Part shown: in pieces, positions 29,389 to 37,488 of the stretch
Position numbering within the stretch: the stretch's first letter is position 1
Layout of the letters: every line of letters starts with the position of its first letter
Source: an uncultured Pseudocitrobacter sp.
Lineage (GTDB): Bacteria; Pseudomonadota; Gammaproteobacteria; Enterobacterales; Enterobacteriaceae
Length of the DNA stretch: 64,000 nt
Reading direction: 5' to 3'
Assembly: GCA_913778145.1 (NCBI GenBank)
Contig: CAJYVI010000129.1
Span: 87,061-151,060, forward strand
Notes under the pieces: generated by a model
The model's database searches: none
What the model was told of the DNA's origin: nothing
The model's input: only the letters and a program-made list of their open reading frames with translations
Program-made: the position numbers and the translations under genes

Positions 29389-30693
29389 ATGTCGCTCTGG
29401 TTTTCCCATCCTCTGTTCCTTCCATCGCTGATTGTTGGCATTACCATCATCCTCTGGGCGACCTCGCTGTTGCCTGAATTTATCACCGCGCTTTTATTTT
29501 TTACCGTTGCGATGGCGGCGAAAATCGCCCCGCCGGAGGTGATTTTCGGCGGCTTTGCGTCATCGGCTTTCTGGCTGGTATTCAGCGGGTTTGTCCTCGG
29601 CGTGGCGATCCGCAAAACGGGGCTGGCCGACCGGGCGGCGAGGGCGCTGTCGGCAAGGCTGACCGATTCGTGGCTGCGCATGGTGGCGAGCGTAGTCTTG
29701 CTGAGTTATGCACTGGCGTTTGTGATGCCCTCCAATATGGGGCGAATCGCGCTGCTGATGCCGATTGTCGCCGCGATGGCGTCTCGCGCTGGCATTAAAG
29801 AGGGCTCGCGCCCGTGGTACGGATTGGCGCTGGCGGTCGGTTTTGGCACGTTCCAGCTTTCCGCGACCATTTTGCCCGCCAACGTACCCAACCTGGTAAT
29901 GAGCGGCGCGGCGGAAGGCGCGTGGGGCATTCACCTGAACTATCTGCCCTATCTGTTGCTGCACACGCCAGTGCTGGGCTGGTTGAAAGGGGCACTGCTC
30001 ATCGGGCTGATTTGCTGGCTCTTCCCCGGCAAACCACAGCCACCAAAAGCCGTAGAGGCTGCGCCGCCCATGAGCGGGGCAGAGAAGCGCCTGGCCTGGC
30101 TGCTGGCGATCGTGCTAACCCTGTGGGTGACGGAGAGCTGGCACGGCATTGGCCCGGCGTGGACGGGGCTGGCAGCGGCGTGCGTGACGCTGCTGCCGCG
30201 CGTCGGGTTTATCAGTGGCGAAGAGTTCTCAGCGGGCGTGAATATTCGCACCTGTATTTACGTCGCCGGGATTCTGGGGCTGGCGATAACCGTCACCCAG
30301 ACGGGCATTGGTGATGCGGTAGGCGAGGCGCTGCTGCGCGTAATGCCGCTCGACCCGCAACGCCCGTTCACCAGCTTTGTGGCGCTGACGGGGATCACGA
30401 CTGCGCTTAACTTCATTATGACCGCCAACGGCGTGCCGGCGCTCTACACCACCTTTGCGCAAAGTTTTGCCGAGGCGACGAATTTCCCGCTGTTAAGCGT
30501 GATTATGATTCAGGTGCTGGGCTATTCCACGCCGCTTCTGCCGTATCAGGCGTCGCCGATTGTGGTGGCGATGGCGTTAGGGAAAGTGCCTGCAAGGGCA
30601 GGGATGATGCTGTGTCTGGCGCTGGCGGCGGCGAGTTATCTGCTGCTGTTGCCGCTGGATTATCTTTGGTATCAGGTGCTGGGAAAGTTGTGA
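29389..30693 (+). CDS. SLC13/DASS-type anion permease
   Basis: 434 residues with about 11-12 hydrophobic segments, inner membrane. The pattern (VMPSNMGRIALLMPIVAAMA in the first half and TGITTALNFIMTANGVPALY in the second) suggests a repeated DASS/SLC13 carrier fold with two substrate hairpins. The substrate, a dicarboxylate or other anion, is not determined. It lies downstream of cdh, 73 bp apart, and is absent from this place in K-12. I recall a permease gene after cdh in Salmonella, which supports a Salmonella/Citrobacter-like layout. Confidence 0.75.
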   Translation: MSLWFSHPLFLPSLIVGITIILWATSLLPEFITALLFFTVAMAAKIAPPEVIFGGFASSAFWLVFSGFVLGVAIRKTGLADRAARALSARLTDSWLRMVASVVLLSYALAFVMPSNMGRIALLMPIVAAMASRAGIKEGSRPWYGLALAVGFGTFQLSATILPANVPNLVMSGAAEGAWGIHLNYLPYLLLHTPVLGWLKGALLIGLICWLFPGKPQPPKAVEAAPPMSGAEKRLAWLLAIVLTLWVTESWHGIGPAWTGLAAACVTLLPRVGFISGEEFSAGVNIRTCIYVAGILGLAITVTQTGIGDAVGEALLRVMPLDPQRPFTSFVALTGITTALNFIMTANGVPALYTTFAQSFAEATNFPLLSVIMIQVLGYSTPLLPYQASPIVVAMALGKVPARAGMMLCLALAAASYLLLLPLDYLWYQVLGKL

Positions 30694-30699
30694 GTTTTT

Positions 30700-30772
30700 G
30701 CCGGATGCGCTGCGTTTATCCGGCCTACATCGTCAGGACTGTAGGCCGGATAAGGCGAAGCCGCCATCCGGC
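30700..30772. repeat. BIME: two REP elements between permease and tpiA
   Basis: REP units GCCGGATGCGCTGCGTTTAT onward (30700-30728) and GTAGGCCGGATAAGGCG onward (30741-30772) in opposite orientation around a 12-bp linker, in the gap between convergent genes. A typical enterobacterial bacterial interspersed mosaic element. Confidence 0.92.
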
Positions 30773-30784
30773 TCGTAAACAGGA

Positions 30785-31552
30785 TTAAGCCTGTTTAGCC
30801 GCTTCTGCTGCTTTAACGATCACCGCGAAAGCGTCTGCTTTCAGGGATGCGCCGCCAACCAGCGCGCCGTCGATGTCCGGCTGGGTGAACAGTTCTGCTG
30901 CGTTGCTCGCGTTAACGGAACCGCCGTACTGGATGATGACCTGTTCAGCGATTTTCGCGTCAGCTTTAGCAATGTGGTCACGGATAAATTTGTGAACGGC
31001 CTGAGCCTGAGCCGGGGTCGCAGATTTGCCAGTACCGATTGCCCATACTGGTTCGTAAGCGATAACCACGCCTTCGAATGCCGCCGCGCCCTGGGTTTTC
31101 AGGACTGCGTCGATCTGACGTGCGCACACTTCTTCAGTTTTGCCCGCTTCGTTTTCTTCTTCGGTTTCACCGATGCACAGAACCGGAGTCAGACCCTGTT
31201 CTTTCAGCACGGCGAATTTTTTCGCGATCAGTTCGTCAGACTCTTTGTGGTAAGTACGACGCTCAGAGTGACCGATAATGATGTACTGTGCGCCAATGTC
31301 TTTCAGCATGGCAGCAGACGTTTCACCGGTGAACGCGCCAGACAGGTTCAGGTCAACGTTCTGCGCGCCCAGCATGATGTGGCTGCCTTCAGCTTCACGC
31401 TTCGCCATATCGATGTACAGTTCCGGCGGCGCGATCGCTACGCCACAACCCGCAACACCTGCCAGTTCTTTACGCAGGTTAGAAAGCAGTTCGTGAACCA
31501 TGTGGCGGCTGCCGTTCAGTTTCCAGTTACCCATCACTAATGGATGTCGCAT
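30785..31552 (-). CDS. tpiA: Triosephosphate isomerase
   Basis: 255 residues, as in E. coli, a cytoplasmic (beta/alpha)8 enzyme interconverting dihydroxyacetone phosphate and glyceraldehyde-3-phosphate. Catalytic residues are seen: Asn/Lys in MGNWKLNGS, His in [11 protein letters not shown], Glu in [16 protein letters not shown], and the phosphate loop [11 protein letters not shown]. Its neighbours yiiQ and (by order) cdh are as in the E. coli 88-min region. Confidence 0.98.
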   Translation of the reverse strand: MRHPLVMGNWKLNGSRHMVHELLSNLRKELAGVAGCGVAIAPPELYIDMAKREAEGSHIMLGAQNVDLNLSGAFTGETSAAMLKDIGAQYIIIGHSERRTYHKESDELIAKKFAVLKEQGLTPVLCIGETEEENEAGKTEEVCARQIDAVLKTQGAAAFEGVVIAYEPVWAIGTGKSATPAQAQAVHKFIRDHIAKADAKIAEQVIIQYGGSVNASNAAELFTQPDIDGALVGGASLKADAFAVIVKAAEAAKQA

Positions 31553-31664
31553 TTTAATTCTCCACGCTTGTTAGCGAATTAAGGAATATGGCCGCCCGAG
31601 TGGGCGGCATGGTCTGTGAATCAGTATAGAGAGTGTTCATCCTGAAGGCTTTGCTTTTTATCAT

Positions 31665-32258
31665 TTATTCGCCTCCTTCAAGATTTTCAGATAGCGCCAG
31701 CTTAATCGGTTCAACAGCGAAGGTCAGCCCTTTTTCGCCATTATCTGCGACAACATAACGAATTGCGCCTTCGCTGGTGGTGAAGTAGTGCTTTCCTTTG
31801 CCCTGGGCCAGCAACTTTTGCAGTTTCTGCTGGCTTTGCGCTTTGGTGAGCGTCGGGGTAAACAGACGCACTATCGCAGTCATATACTCCAGCGCTTTCG
31901 CTTTTGCCGACTTTTGTTCCGGGCCGGGAATAGGCAGCCAGGTTATCTGCATCGACTTGATTTTCAGCGTTCCGCGTTCGAGCGCGGTGGACGCATACAG
32001 ATTCTCGTTAATTTTACTCGCCGCGCGCGTCAGGTTGAGCTTGTCGCGGCTGGAGGAAATCGAACGAAACTCACTGAGGGGCAGCGACGGGTTATCAATA
32101 TTAAACCGCTCGCGGAACTGACTGATGGAGAGATCGAATGTGGGCGCGCCGGAAAGCAAATAGGGCGCGGTGGTATCCGGAGACTCAACGGCAAACGCGA
32201 AGCGGCCAGCGCTCAGGGCGATAACGCCTGCAAGACACACAGAGATCCACTTCTTCAT
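31665..32258 (-). CDS. yiiQ: DUF1454 protein YiiQ
   Basis: 197 residues from ATG at 32258, chosen for the signal peptide MKKWISVCLAGVIALSAGRF and a GAGGGCG ribosome site; an ATG 15 bases upstream also exists. Periplasmic product of unknown function. The segment APTFDLSISQFRERFNIDNP matches E. coli YiiQ. Lies upstream of tpiA on the same strand and divergent from yiiR. Confidence 0.92.
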   Translation of the reverse strand: MKKWISVCLAGVIALSAGRFAFAVESPDTTAPYLLSGAPTFDLSISQFRERFNIDNPSLPLSEFRSISSSRDKLNLTRAASKINENLYASTALERGTLKIKSMQITWLPIPGPEQKSAKAKALEYMTAIVRLFTPTLTKAQSQQKLQKLLAQGKGKHYFTTSEGAIRYVVADNGEKGLTFAVEPIKLALSENLEGGE

Positions 32259-32371
32259 GTTGGTCGCCCTCATATTCTCCAGCAGACGATTAAAACGGGA
32301 ACGGCCTCGCTTGTCAAAAAGAGAGGGTTTCAGGGTACACTACGCCGCATGATGAGAATAAGGAATCAGAC

Positions 32372-32791
32372 ATGACCCTACAGCAATGGTTGTTTTCAAT
32401 TAAGGGCCGCATTGGTCGCCGCGACTTTTGGATCTGGATGGGGATCTGGCTGCTGGCGATGGTGATTCTGTTTACCCTTGCTGGCGGCGCGATGCTCAGC
32501 ATTCAGACCGCGGCGTTTATTCTGGTGTGCCTGCTGTGGCCTACGGCGGCAGTCACGGTAAAACGGCTGCACGATCGCGGTAAATCCGGCATCTGGGCCC
32601 TGCTGATGGTGCTGGCGTGGATGCTGTTGGCCGGTAACTGGGCGATGCTGCCGGGCGTCTGGCAGTGGGGCGTGGGGCGATTCATTCCCACGCTGATTAT
32701 CGTGATGATGCTGATTGACCTGGGCGCGTTTGTTGGCACCCAGGGCGAAAATAAGTACGGTAAAGACACGCAGGACGTGAAGTACCGCTGA
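32372..32791 (+). CDS. yiiR: DUF805 inner-membrane protein YiiR
   Basis: 139 residues with four hydrophobic segments; begins MTLQQWLFSIKGRIGRRDFW with the DUF805 FxGRxxRxxFW signature. Function unknown. It is convergent with fpr, with no bases between the two stop codons. yiiS and uspD, which follow it in K-12, are absent. Confidence 0.9.
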   Translation: MTLQQWLFSIKGRIGRRDFWIWMGIWLLAMVILFTLAGGAMLSIQTAAFILVCLLWPTAAVTVKRLHDRGKSGIWALLMVLAWMLLAGNWAMLPGVWQWGVGRFIPTLIIVMMLIDLGAFVGTQGENKYGKDTQDVKYR

Positions 32792-33538
32792 TTACCAATA
32801 ATGTTCCGCCGTCATATGGCCTGGGCGGCGGCGCAGATGTTTGGTCATCTGGCGGGTATCTTTCAGCAACTGCTGGGTATCGCGCACCATCTGTGGGTTT
32901 CCGCATAACATCACGTGGCTGGTTTCGGCATTCATCGGCAGGCCAACCGCCTCTTCCAGCGCACCGCTTTCAATCAGCGCGGGCACGCGTCCGGTCAGGG
33001 AATCCGCCGCCGTTTCGCGACTGACAACGGTTTTAATGCGCAACTTCCCTTCGTAGCGTTTCTCAAGCTCCTGCATTAACGGCAGATAGCTTAAGTCGGC
33101 GGCAAAGCGCGCGGCGTGAACCAACACGATATTTTTAAAGCGCTCTAAATCTTTCCCTTCCTGCAAAATCGACAGATACGGGCCAATCGCCGTGCCGGTT
33201 GCCAGCATCCACAGGGTTTCGCAGTCTGGCACTTCATCCAGCACAAAGAAGCCAGCCGCTTCACTGACAATCTGTACATCATCACCCGGCTTCAGCGCGG
33301 CGAGGCGCGGGCTTAGTTTTCCCTCTGGTACGGTGACCAGATAGAACTCAAGATCGGGATTGCTGGGGGCGTTAACGTAGGAGTACGCGCGCTGCACGCG
33401 CTCGCCGTCGACATCCAGACCCAGCTTGGCAAACTGCCCGGCGGTGAAGGGATTAACGGGGGCGTGAACGGTGAGGCTAAACAGTGCATCGGTCCAGAAA
33501 TGCACCTTTGTGACTTTACCTGTTACCCAATCGGCCAT
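32792..33538 (-). CDS. fpr: Ferredoxin/flavodoxin-NADP+ reductase
   Basis: 248 residues, FAD-dependent cytoplasmic enzyme that moves electrons from NADPH to flavodoxin or ferredoxin. FAD-binding RAYSYVNAPS, NADP-binding GTAIGPYLSIL, CGNPQMVRDTQQ and the typical aromatic C-terminus EHYW are present. In E. coli it is controlled by SoxRS; I could not confirm a SoxS box in the 94-bp gap to glpX. Neighbour order (fpr-glpX) as in K-12. Confidence 0.97.
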   Translation of the reverse strand: MADWVTGKVTKVHFWTDALFSLTVHAPVNPFTAGQFAKLGLDVDGERVQRAYSYVNAPSNPDLEFYLVTVPEGKLSPRLAALKPGDDVQIVSEAAGFFVLDEVPDCETLWMLATGTAIGPYLSILQEGKDLERFKNIVLVHAARFAADLSYLPLMQELEKRYEGKLRIKTVVSRETAADSLTGRVPALIESGALEEAVGLPMNAETSHVMLCGNPQMVRDTQQLLKDTRQMTKHLRRRPGHMTAEHYW

Positions 33539-33632
33539 GATCGTCTCCTCTGCACGTTGTTATCCTATCTTCGCTGTGTAGGGAGAAGATTTCCAGCCCC
33601 ACGGGGCTGGAAAGCTCAATTCAACAAATGAT

Positions 33633-34643
33633 TTACAGGATGTGATTCTGGATCTCAGGGTCTTTGCGATCGAGATAATGAATCGACTGAATGCGGCGAA
33701 TAGTGCGTGATTTTCCGCGGATCAGCAGCGTCTCGGTGGTGGCGATATTGCCTTTGCGGCTGATGCCGTCCAGCAGGTCGCCTTTGGTGATCCCGGTGGC
33801 GGAGAAAATAACGTTGTCGCTGCGCGCCATGTCGTCCAGCGTCAGCACTTTCCCGGCTTCGATGCCCATCTCGTGGCAACGACGCAGTTCGTCTTCGCCA
33901 ATGCGGCGGTTCTCGTCGCTGTCGCCTTTCACATGATGACGCGCCAGCAAGCGACCATGCATATCTCCGTCCAGCGCGCGGATCACTGCCGCAGAGACCA
34001 CGCCTTCCGGCGCGCCGCCGATACCGTAAAGTACATCAACTTCGCTGTCCGGCATGCAGGTCAGAATGGACGCCGCGACATCACCGTCAGGAATGGCGAA
34101 CACGCGCACGCCCAGTTTCTGCAACTCGGCAATCACCGCATCGTGGCGTGGTTTCGCCAGAATGGTGACCGTCAGCTCTTCAAACGGCTTATTCAGCGCG
34201 CTCGCGATATTGCGCAGGTTTTCTTCCAGCGGCTTGTTAAGATCGATAACGCCTTTCGCGCCCGGCCCGACAATCAGCTTTTCCATGTACATATCTGGCG
34301 CATTCAGGAAGCAGCCTTTATCGCCCACGGCCAGTACTGCCAGCGCGTTCGCCTGGCCCATCGCGGTCATGCGGGTGCCTTCAATCGGATCGACAGCGAT
34401 ATCTACCGCATCGCCTTTGCCTGTACCGACGCTTTCGCCAATGTAGAGCATCGGCGCTTCATCGATTTCGCCTTCTCCAATGACGATGGTGCCATCAATG
34501 TTGACCTTGTTGAGCATGATGCGCATCGCGTTTACCGCCGCGCCGTCAGCGACATTTTTATCGCCCCGGCCCAGCCATTTGTAACCTGCCAGCGCCGCCG
34601 CTTCCGTGACGCGCGAAAATTCGATAGCCAGTTCTCGTCTCAT
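33633..34643 (-). CDS. glpX: Class II fructose-1,6-bisphosphatase
   Basis: 336 residues, as in E. coli GlpX. It hydrolyses fructose-1,6-bisphosphate for gluconeogenesis, Mn2+-dependent. Metal and substrate motifs are seen: IGEGEIDEAPMLYIGE and VDPIEGTRMTAMG. In E. coli it is the last gene of glpFKX; here recG lies 66 bp upstream on the same strand, and glpF-glpK are 7.9 kb away. It should thus depend on its own promoter or on readthrough from the spoT-recG operon. A possible -10 TAAACT lies around 34676-34681. Confidence 0.97.
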   Translation of the reverse strand: MRRELAIEFSRVTEAAALAGYKWLGRGDKNVADGAAVNAMRIMLNKVNIDGTIVIGEGEIDEAPMLYIGESVGTGKGDAVDIAVDPIEGTRMTAMGQANALAVLAVGDKGCFLNAPDMYMEKLIVGPGAKGVIDLNKPLEENLRNIASALNKPFEELTVTILAKPRHDAVIAELQKLGVRVFAIPDGDVAASILTCMPDSEVDVLYGIGGAPEGVVSAAVIRALDGDMHGRLLARHHVKGDSDENRRIGEDELRRCHEMGIEAGKVLTLDDMARSDNVIFSATGITKGDLLDGISRKGNIATTETLLIRGKSRTIRRIQSIHYLDRKDPEIQNHIL

Positions 34644-34709
34644 AGCAAACTCGTTTCAGAAGAAAAATTGCGCGAAGTTTAGCACAGCGCCCTGGGGCGG
34701 AAGGCTGCA

Positions 34710-36791
34710 CTACGCGTTGGAATAACGTTCCGTTTCCGGCATCCAGCGCTCAATCAGTGCGGTGGCCTGTTGTGGATAACGTTCATGCACGTGGCGCGCA
34801 ATGCGCTGAACTTCGGGGATCATTGCCTGATCGCGTAGTAAGTCGGCCACTTTGAATTCGGCATTACCCGTCTGGCGCGTGCCGAGCAGCTCGCCGGGGC
34901 CGCGAATTTCGAGATCTTTTTGCGCAATCACAAAGCCGTCGTTGCTGTCGCGCAGTACCTGCAGGCGCATTTGCGCGGTTTTCGATAGCGGCGATTTGTA
35001 GAGCAGCACACAGTGCGAGGCCACCGCGCCACGGCCTACGCGGCCACGCAATTGGTGGAGTTGCGCAAGGCCCAGACGCTCCGGGTTTTCGATAATCATC
35101 AGGCTGGCGTTGGGCACATCGACACCTACTTCAATCACCGTGGTGGCAATCAGCAGATGCAGCTCGCCCTGCTTGAAGGATTGCATTACCGCCTGCTTTT
35201 CGGCAGGTTTCATACGCCCGTGAACGAGGCCGACGTTCAGTTCCGGCAGCGCCAGTTTTAACTCTTCCCATGTGGCTTCTGCCGCCTGCGCTTCCAGTAG
35301 TTCCGACTCTTCAATCAGCGTACAGACCCAATAAGCCTGACGGCCCTCTTCGGTACAGGCATGACGCACGCGGTTGATGATGTCGCTGCGACGCGTGTCC
35401 GGGATCGCGACGGTGGTGACCGGTGTACGGCCCGGCGGCAGTTCGTCAATCACCGAGGTATCGAGATCGGCATAGGCGGTCATCGCCAGCGTTCGCGGAA
35501 TCGGCGTCGCGGTCATAATCAGCTGATGCGGATGGAAGCCCTGCTGCTGTCCCTTCTCCCACAGCGCCAGACGCTGGTGGACGCCAAAGCGGTGCTGTTC
35601 ATCGATAATCACCAGCGCGAGGCCGTTAAACTGCACCTGCTCCTGGAAAATGGCATGGGTGCCGACAATCATCTGCACCTGGCCGCTGGCGATGGCTTCC
35701 TGCTGCGCCAGCCGCGCTTTACCTTTTTGCTTCCCGGCAAGCCAGCCCACTTCGATACCGAGCGGCTCAAACCAGTTGCGGAAGTTATTGGCGTGCTGCT
35801 CGGCGAGCAGTTCGGTTGGCGCCATCAGCGCCACCTGCTTGCCGTGAGCAATTGCCCGGAGTGCTGCCAGCGCGGCAACCAGCGTTTTACCGGAGCCCAC
35901 ATCGCCCTGCACCAGACGCATCATCGGCACGTCGAGCGCCATATCGCGTTCAATTTCAGCCACCACGCGGGTTTGCGCGCCGGTCGGTTTGAACGGCAGT
36001 GAATCGAGAAAACGGTTTTTAAGCTCGCCCTGTTCATTCAGCGGCAGGGCGTGATAACGCTGTGCCCCGGCGCGGAGCGCCAGCATGCTTAGGTTATGGG
36101 CGAGTAACTCTTCCAGAATTAAGCGCCGCTGGGCCGGATGCTTACCGGTTTCCAGGTCGCTAAGCTGCAGCGATGGCGGCGGGCGGTGCAGGGTACGCAG
36201 CGCTTCCGGCAGGCTCATCATGCCGGAGGCTAATTCTGGCGGCAGCAGTTCGGCGATGGCGCAGGTATCGAGGAGATCCAGTGCCTGGTCGGTCAGCTTG
36301 CGCAGCGTCGCCTGCTTGATGCCTTCGGTGGTCGGATAAACTGGCGTGAGCGTCTCCTGCAATTCAGGCGTGCTCAAATCGCCCTGTACGCGGTATTCCG
36401 GGTGGATCATCTCCGCGCCAAATTTACCGCGCTTCGCCTCGCCGTAGGCCAGCACACGACGTCCGGTCGCAAGGCTGTTTTTCATTGCCGCATTGAAGTT
36501 GAAAAAGCGCATGGTGAGGATGCCCGTGCCGTCGCTAATCTGGCAGGTCATCATTCGCCGTCCGCCGAACGTAATGTTGGAGTTGAGAACTTCGCCTTCT
36601 ACCGTGGCATAAATACCCGGCAACAGTTCGCCGATAGGGTAGAGGTGTGTGCGGTCTTCATAGCGTAGCGGCAGATGAAGCAGCAAGTCCTGCACCGTGT
36701 GCAGGCCAATTTTGGCGAGCTTCTGGCTTTGTGCTGCGCCAACGCCCGTTAGCGAACTGAGCGGAACAGCATCTAACAGGCGACTTTGCAT
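34710..36791 (-). CDS. recG: ATP-dependent DNA helicase RecG
   Basis: 693 residues, full length, ending PETERYSNA as in E. coli. It remodels stalled replication forks and Holliday junctions. N-terminal wedge (OB) domain, then two helicase lobes with Walker A GDVGSGKT, DEQH box IDEQHRFG, and the motif-VI region HQLRGRVGRG. Last gene of the gmk-rpoZ-spoT-trmH-recG operon, 3 bp after trmH. In K-12 its convergent neighbour is gltS; here glpX follows instead. Confidence 0.98.
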   Translation of the reverse strand: MQSRLLDAVPLSSLTGVGAAQSQKLAKIGLHTVQDLLLHLPLRYEDRTHLYPIGELLPGIYATVEGEVLNSNITFGGRRMMTCQISDGTGILTMRFFNFNAAMKNSLATGRRVLAYGEAKRGKFGAEMIHPEYRVQGDLSTPELQETLTPVYPTTEGIKQATLRKLTDQALDLLDTCAIAELLPPELASGMMSLPEALRTLHRPPPSLQLSDLETGKHPAQRRLILEELLAHNLSMLALRAGAQRYHALPLNEQGELKNRFLDSLPFKPTGAQTRVVAEIERDMALDVPMMRLVQGDVGSGKTLVAALAALRAIAHGKQVALMAPTELLAEQHANNFRNWFEPLGIEVGWLAGKQKGKARLAQQEAIASGQVQMIVGTHAIFQEQVQFNGLALVIIDEQHRFGVHQRLALWEKGQQQGFHPHQLIMTATPIPRTLAMTAYADLDTSVIDELPPGRTPVTTVAIPDTRRSDIINRVRHACTEEGRQAYWVCTLIEESELLEAQAAEATWEELKLALPELNVGLVHGRMKPAEKQAVMQSFKQGELHLLIATTVIEVGVDVPNASLMIIENPERLGLAQLHQLRGRVGRGAVASHCVLLYKSPLSKTAQMRLQVLRDSNDGFVIAQKDLEIRGPGELLGTRQTGNAEFKVADLLRDQAMIPEVQRIARHVHERYPQQATALIERWMPETERYSNA

Positions 36792-36794
36792 GGG

Positions 36795-37484
36795 TTACCT
36801 CGTGGCCTGCATGGTGGCCCACCAGGTCGCGTCGGCTTCAATCTCGCCGCGATCGTTAACGTGCGGGTAGGGAAGGCCTTTGCGTTTCGCGACGTTTGCC
36901 AGCACAGGATAGCCGCCTTCAAACAGCAGGCGCTGTTGTTCGTCGTCCGGCAGCATACTGTTTTCACGCTGATACATACCGGCGTTCTGCCGCTGACGCT
37001 GTGCTTCATACAGAATAAGCGCGGAGGCCACGGAGACGTTGAGCGACTGCACCATGCCGATCATCGGAATGATGATGTCCTGGTCTGCGAGTGCTAACGC
37101 TTCCTGAGTGATGCCGGTTTTCTCCTGACCCATCAAAATACAGGTCGGGCGGGTATAATCGATTTCGCGAAAATCGACCGCTTTATCAGAGAGATGGGTC
37201 GCCAGCACCTGCATGCCGCGCCCTTTCAGATGTGAAACCGCCTCGCCAATCGTCGGGTGCGTTTTCACCTGCACCCAGCTGTTGCTGCCCGCCGCCGCTG
37301 ATGCCATGGTGCGCATGCGGCTGCCTGGCCAGACGGCGTGAACTTCATGTACGCCAACCGCATCTGCGGTACGAATAATCGCAGAAACGTTATGGGGTTT
37401 GTGGACCTGCTCCATGCAGACGGTCAGATCAGGCTGCCGCCTGGCGAGCATTTCGCAAATTCGCGCATAACGCTGTGCATTCAT
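36795..37484 (-). CDS. trmH: tRNA (Gm18) 2'-O-methyltransferase
   Basis: 229 residues. SPOUT-family enzyme that methylates the ribose of G18 in tRNA with S-adenosylmethionine. Trefoil-knot motifs are present: NVSAIIRTADAVGVHEVHAV, PTCILMGQEKTGIT and IPMIGMVQSLNVSVASALIL. Placed between spoT (4-bp gap) and recG (3-bp gap), so translationally close-packed. Confidence 0.97.
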   Translation of the reverse strand: MNAQRYARICEMLARRQPDLTVCMEQVHKPHNVSAIIRTADAVGVHEVHAVWPGSRMRTMASAAAGSNSWVQVKTHPTIGEAVSHLKGRGMQVLATHLSDKAVDFREIDYTRPTCILMGQEKTGITQEALALADQDIIIPMIGMVQSLNVSVASALILYEAQRQRQNAGMYQRENSMLPDDEQQRLLFEGGYPVLANVAKRKGLPYPHVNDRGEIEADATWWATMQATR

Positions 37485-37488
37485 AAGA

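Noticed and set aside
33873..34682. 269-codon plus-strand frame opposite glpX
   Set aside because: Antisense shadow of a conserved gene without its own ribosome site.
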